22,406 nt of DNA from Proteobacteria bacterium UBA6920 (GTDB taxonomy: Bacteria > Pseudomonadota > Gammaproteobacteria > SG8-11). The DNA is taken from assembly GCA_002448875.1 (NCBI GenBank), contig DKAS01000220.1, forward strand, positions 1-22,406, written 5' to 3'. The translations under genes were made by a program, and so were the position numbers. The notes below the pieces were generated by a model, which made no database searches, was not told where the DNA came from, and worked only from the letters and a program-made list of their open reading frames with translations. Below, piece after piece: positions 21,110-22,406 of this stretch. How positions within the stretch are numbered: the first letter of the stretch is position 1; each line of letters begins with the position of its first letter.

Positions 21110-22406
21110 ATGGATAGTTTGTTATTGTTTGCGAAAGATATGTTGTATGTCGTTTCAATCAATGGGGTGGACGACGTACCGAAATTACTGCTGTATCTCG
21201 TTCCCCTGCTGATCGCCTGGACTACGTTCAAAAAAATCAAAGCCCGGGATCAGGCCAAGAGCCTGGCGCAGCTGAAAATGATAGAGGAAGCCGGCATCGC
21301 GGAGCCGGTTTCCCTGCATCCGGTGGTCGACAATAACAAGTGCCTGGGATGCGGCACCTGCGTCACCGCCTGTCCGGAGGGCGATGTCCTCGGCCTGGTC
21401 AACGACAAGGCGCTGCTGATCAATCCCGCCGCCTGCATCGGCCACGGCGCCTGCCGCGAAGCCTGCCCGCAGAACGCCATCTCCCTGGTGTTCGGCACGA
21501 CCAAGCGCGGTGTCGACATTCCCATCCTCACCCCCGAATTCGAAACCAATATTCCCGGCATCTTTATCGCCGGCGAGCTGGGTGGCATGGGACTGATTCG
21601 CAATGCCACCAATCAGGGTCGGCAAGCGGTGGAAGCCATCCTCAAGCGGCCCGGCATCGGCGGCGGCAACGCGCTGGACCTGGTGATCATCGGCGCCGGA
21701 CCGGCGGGCATTTCCTCGTCGCTGGCGGCGCTGCAGCGCCGCTTGCGCTTCATCACCCTGGAACAGGACACCCTGGGCGGCACCGTCGCCCATTACCCGC
21801 GCGGCAAGATCATCATGACCTCGCCGGTAGAGCTGCCCATTTACGGCCGGGTTAATTTTCGCGAAACCAGCAAGGAATCACTGATCGATCTGTGGACGGA
21901 TGTGGTAGATAAAACCGGGCTGAAAATCCAGTACCAGGAACGCATGGAAAACATCACCAAACATCCCGAAGGTTACGTGGTGGAAAGCAACAAGCGCCGC
22001 TACCTCACCAAGAACATCCTGTTGTGCATCGGGCGCCGCGGTACACCGCGCAAACTGGACGTGCCGGGCGAAGAACAGAACAAGGTGGTTTACAGCCTGA
22101 CCGATCCCGAGCAATACCGGGGCCAGCATGTGCTGGTGGTGGGCGGCGGCAACAGCGCCCTGGAAGCCGCGGTCAGCATCGCCGAGGAACCGGATACCAC
22201 CGTCACCCTGTCCTACCGCAGCCCGAAATTTTCGCGCGCCGCGCCGAAGAATCTCGATCGAGTGAAACTCCTGGAACAGGAGGGACGGTTGAAAGTGATC
22301 CTGGAATCCAATGTGCAAACCATCGATCCGGACAAGGTCGTTCTCGACTATAAGGGCGAAACCCTGGAAATGCACAACGATGCCGTCATCGTCTGCGCCG
22401 GCGGCG
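21110..22406 (+). CDS. Fe-S/FAD NAD(P)-dependent oxidoreductase, C-terminus cut by window edge
   Basis: The frame is open from an ATG at 21110 to the right edge (432 complete codons). An N-terminal hydrophobic segment (about 23-38) probably tethers it to the inner membrane, followed by a two-cluster ferredoxin domain. Cluster one is CxxCxxCxxxCP (C78, C81, C84, C88). Cluster two is CIGHGACREACP, in which His112 stands where the second Cys is expected (C109, C115, C119). Then a flavoprotein disulfide-reductase-like fold has the FAD motif IIGAGPAG (193-200) and the NAD(P) motif VVGGGNSALEAA. No CxxC redox pair typical of thioredoxin reductase is seen in the visible part. It would exchange electrons between NAD(P)H and the membrane b-type cytochrome. 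It is divergent from that operon. The ribosome-binding site is weak, and an in-frame GTG at 21101 is an alternative start. Confidence 0.82.
   Translation, partial: MDSLLLFAKDMLYVVSINGVDDVPKLLLYLVPLLIAWTTFKKIKARDQAKSLAQLKMIEEAGIAEPVSLHPVVDNNKCLGCGTCVTACPEGDVLGLVNDKALLINPAACIGHGACREACPQNAISLVFGTTKRGVDIPILTPEFETNIPGIFIAGELGGMGLIRNATNQGRQAVEAILKRPGIGGGNALDLVIIGAGPAGISSSLAALQRRLRFITLEQDTLGGTVAHYPRGKIIMTSPVELPIYGRVNFRETSKESLIDLWTDVVDKTGLKIQYQERMENITKHPEGYVVESNKRRYLTKNILLCIGRRGTPRKLDVPGEEQNKVVYSLTDPEQYRGQHVLVVGGGNSALEAAVSIAEEPDTTVTLSYRSPKFSRAAPKNLDRVKLLEQEGRLKVILESNVQTIDPDKVVLDYKGETLEMHNDAVIVCAGG

Overview
The window is a GC-rich, gene-dense stretch of a Gram-negative chromosome. Proteobacterial hallmarks are a TauABC/SsuABC-type transporter, RfbD, a SatD family protein, an outer-membrane barrel ending in Phe, and Sec-exported multiheme c-type cytochromes. 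I infer a gamma- or betaproteobacterium with a respiratory, possibly sulfur- or iron-oxidising, lifestyle. The lifestyle rests only on the cytochrome cluster, and no rRNA or tRNA is present to fix taxonomy.

Left part (1-4925, minus strand): an operon reading ATPase -> substrate-binding protein -> permease -> large PHP-domain protein, which runs off the left edge. It is a NitT/TauT-type ABC importer with a putative metal-dependent hydrolase. A sigma70-like promoter, a repeated operator-like palindrome and a leader RNA that could fold over the GTG start lie upstream. A B12-binding radical SAM enzyme (5045-6544, minus) follows.

Middle (6732-11165): a plus-strand group with an isolated dTDP-4-dehydrorhamnose reductase (rfbD), then a zinc metallopeptidase overlapping a Ddl-like ATP-grasp ligase by 4 bp. 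This group meets head-on, with no intergenic base, a minus-strand pair made of a SatD-like protein and a membrane protein.

Right part (11241-22406): the striking region. On the minus strand lie a membrane-anchored TPR protein, a b-type membrane cytochrome with two H-x13-H helices, a 21-haem exported cytochrome built as 3 + 6x3 haems, a 31-haem exported cytochrome with a C-terminal PKD domain, a small anchored AMIN-like protein, and a 720-residue AMIN-like/TPR/beta-barrel protein. Divergently transcribed is an Fe-S/FAD/NAD(P) oxidoreductase cut by the right edge. Together these look like a complete route from NAD(P)H or ferredoxin in the cytoplasm, through the inner membrane and periplasm, across an outer-membrane porin to a giant surface cytochrome. 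This would be a porin-cytochrome extracellular electron-transfer conduit. The assembly is inferred from domain content and gene order; the direction of electron flow cannot be read from sequence.
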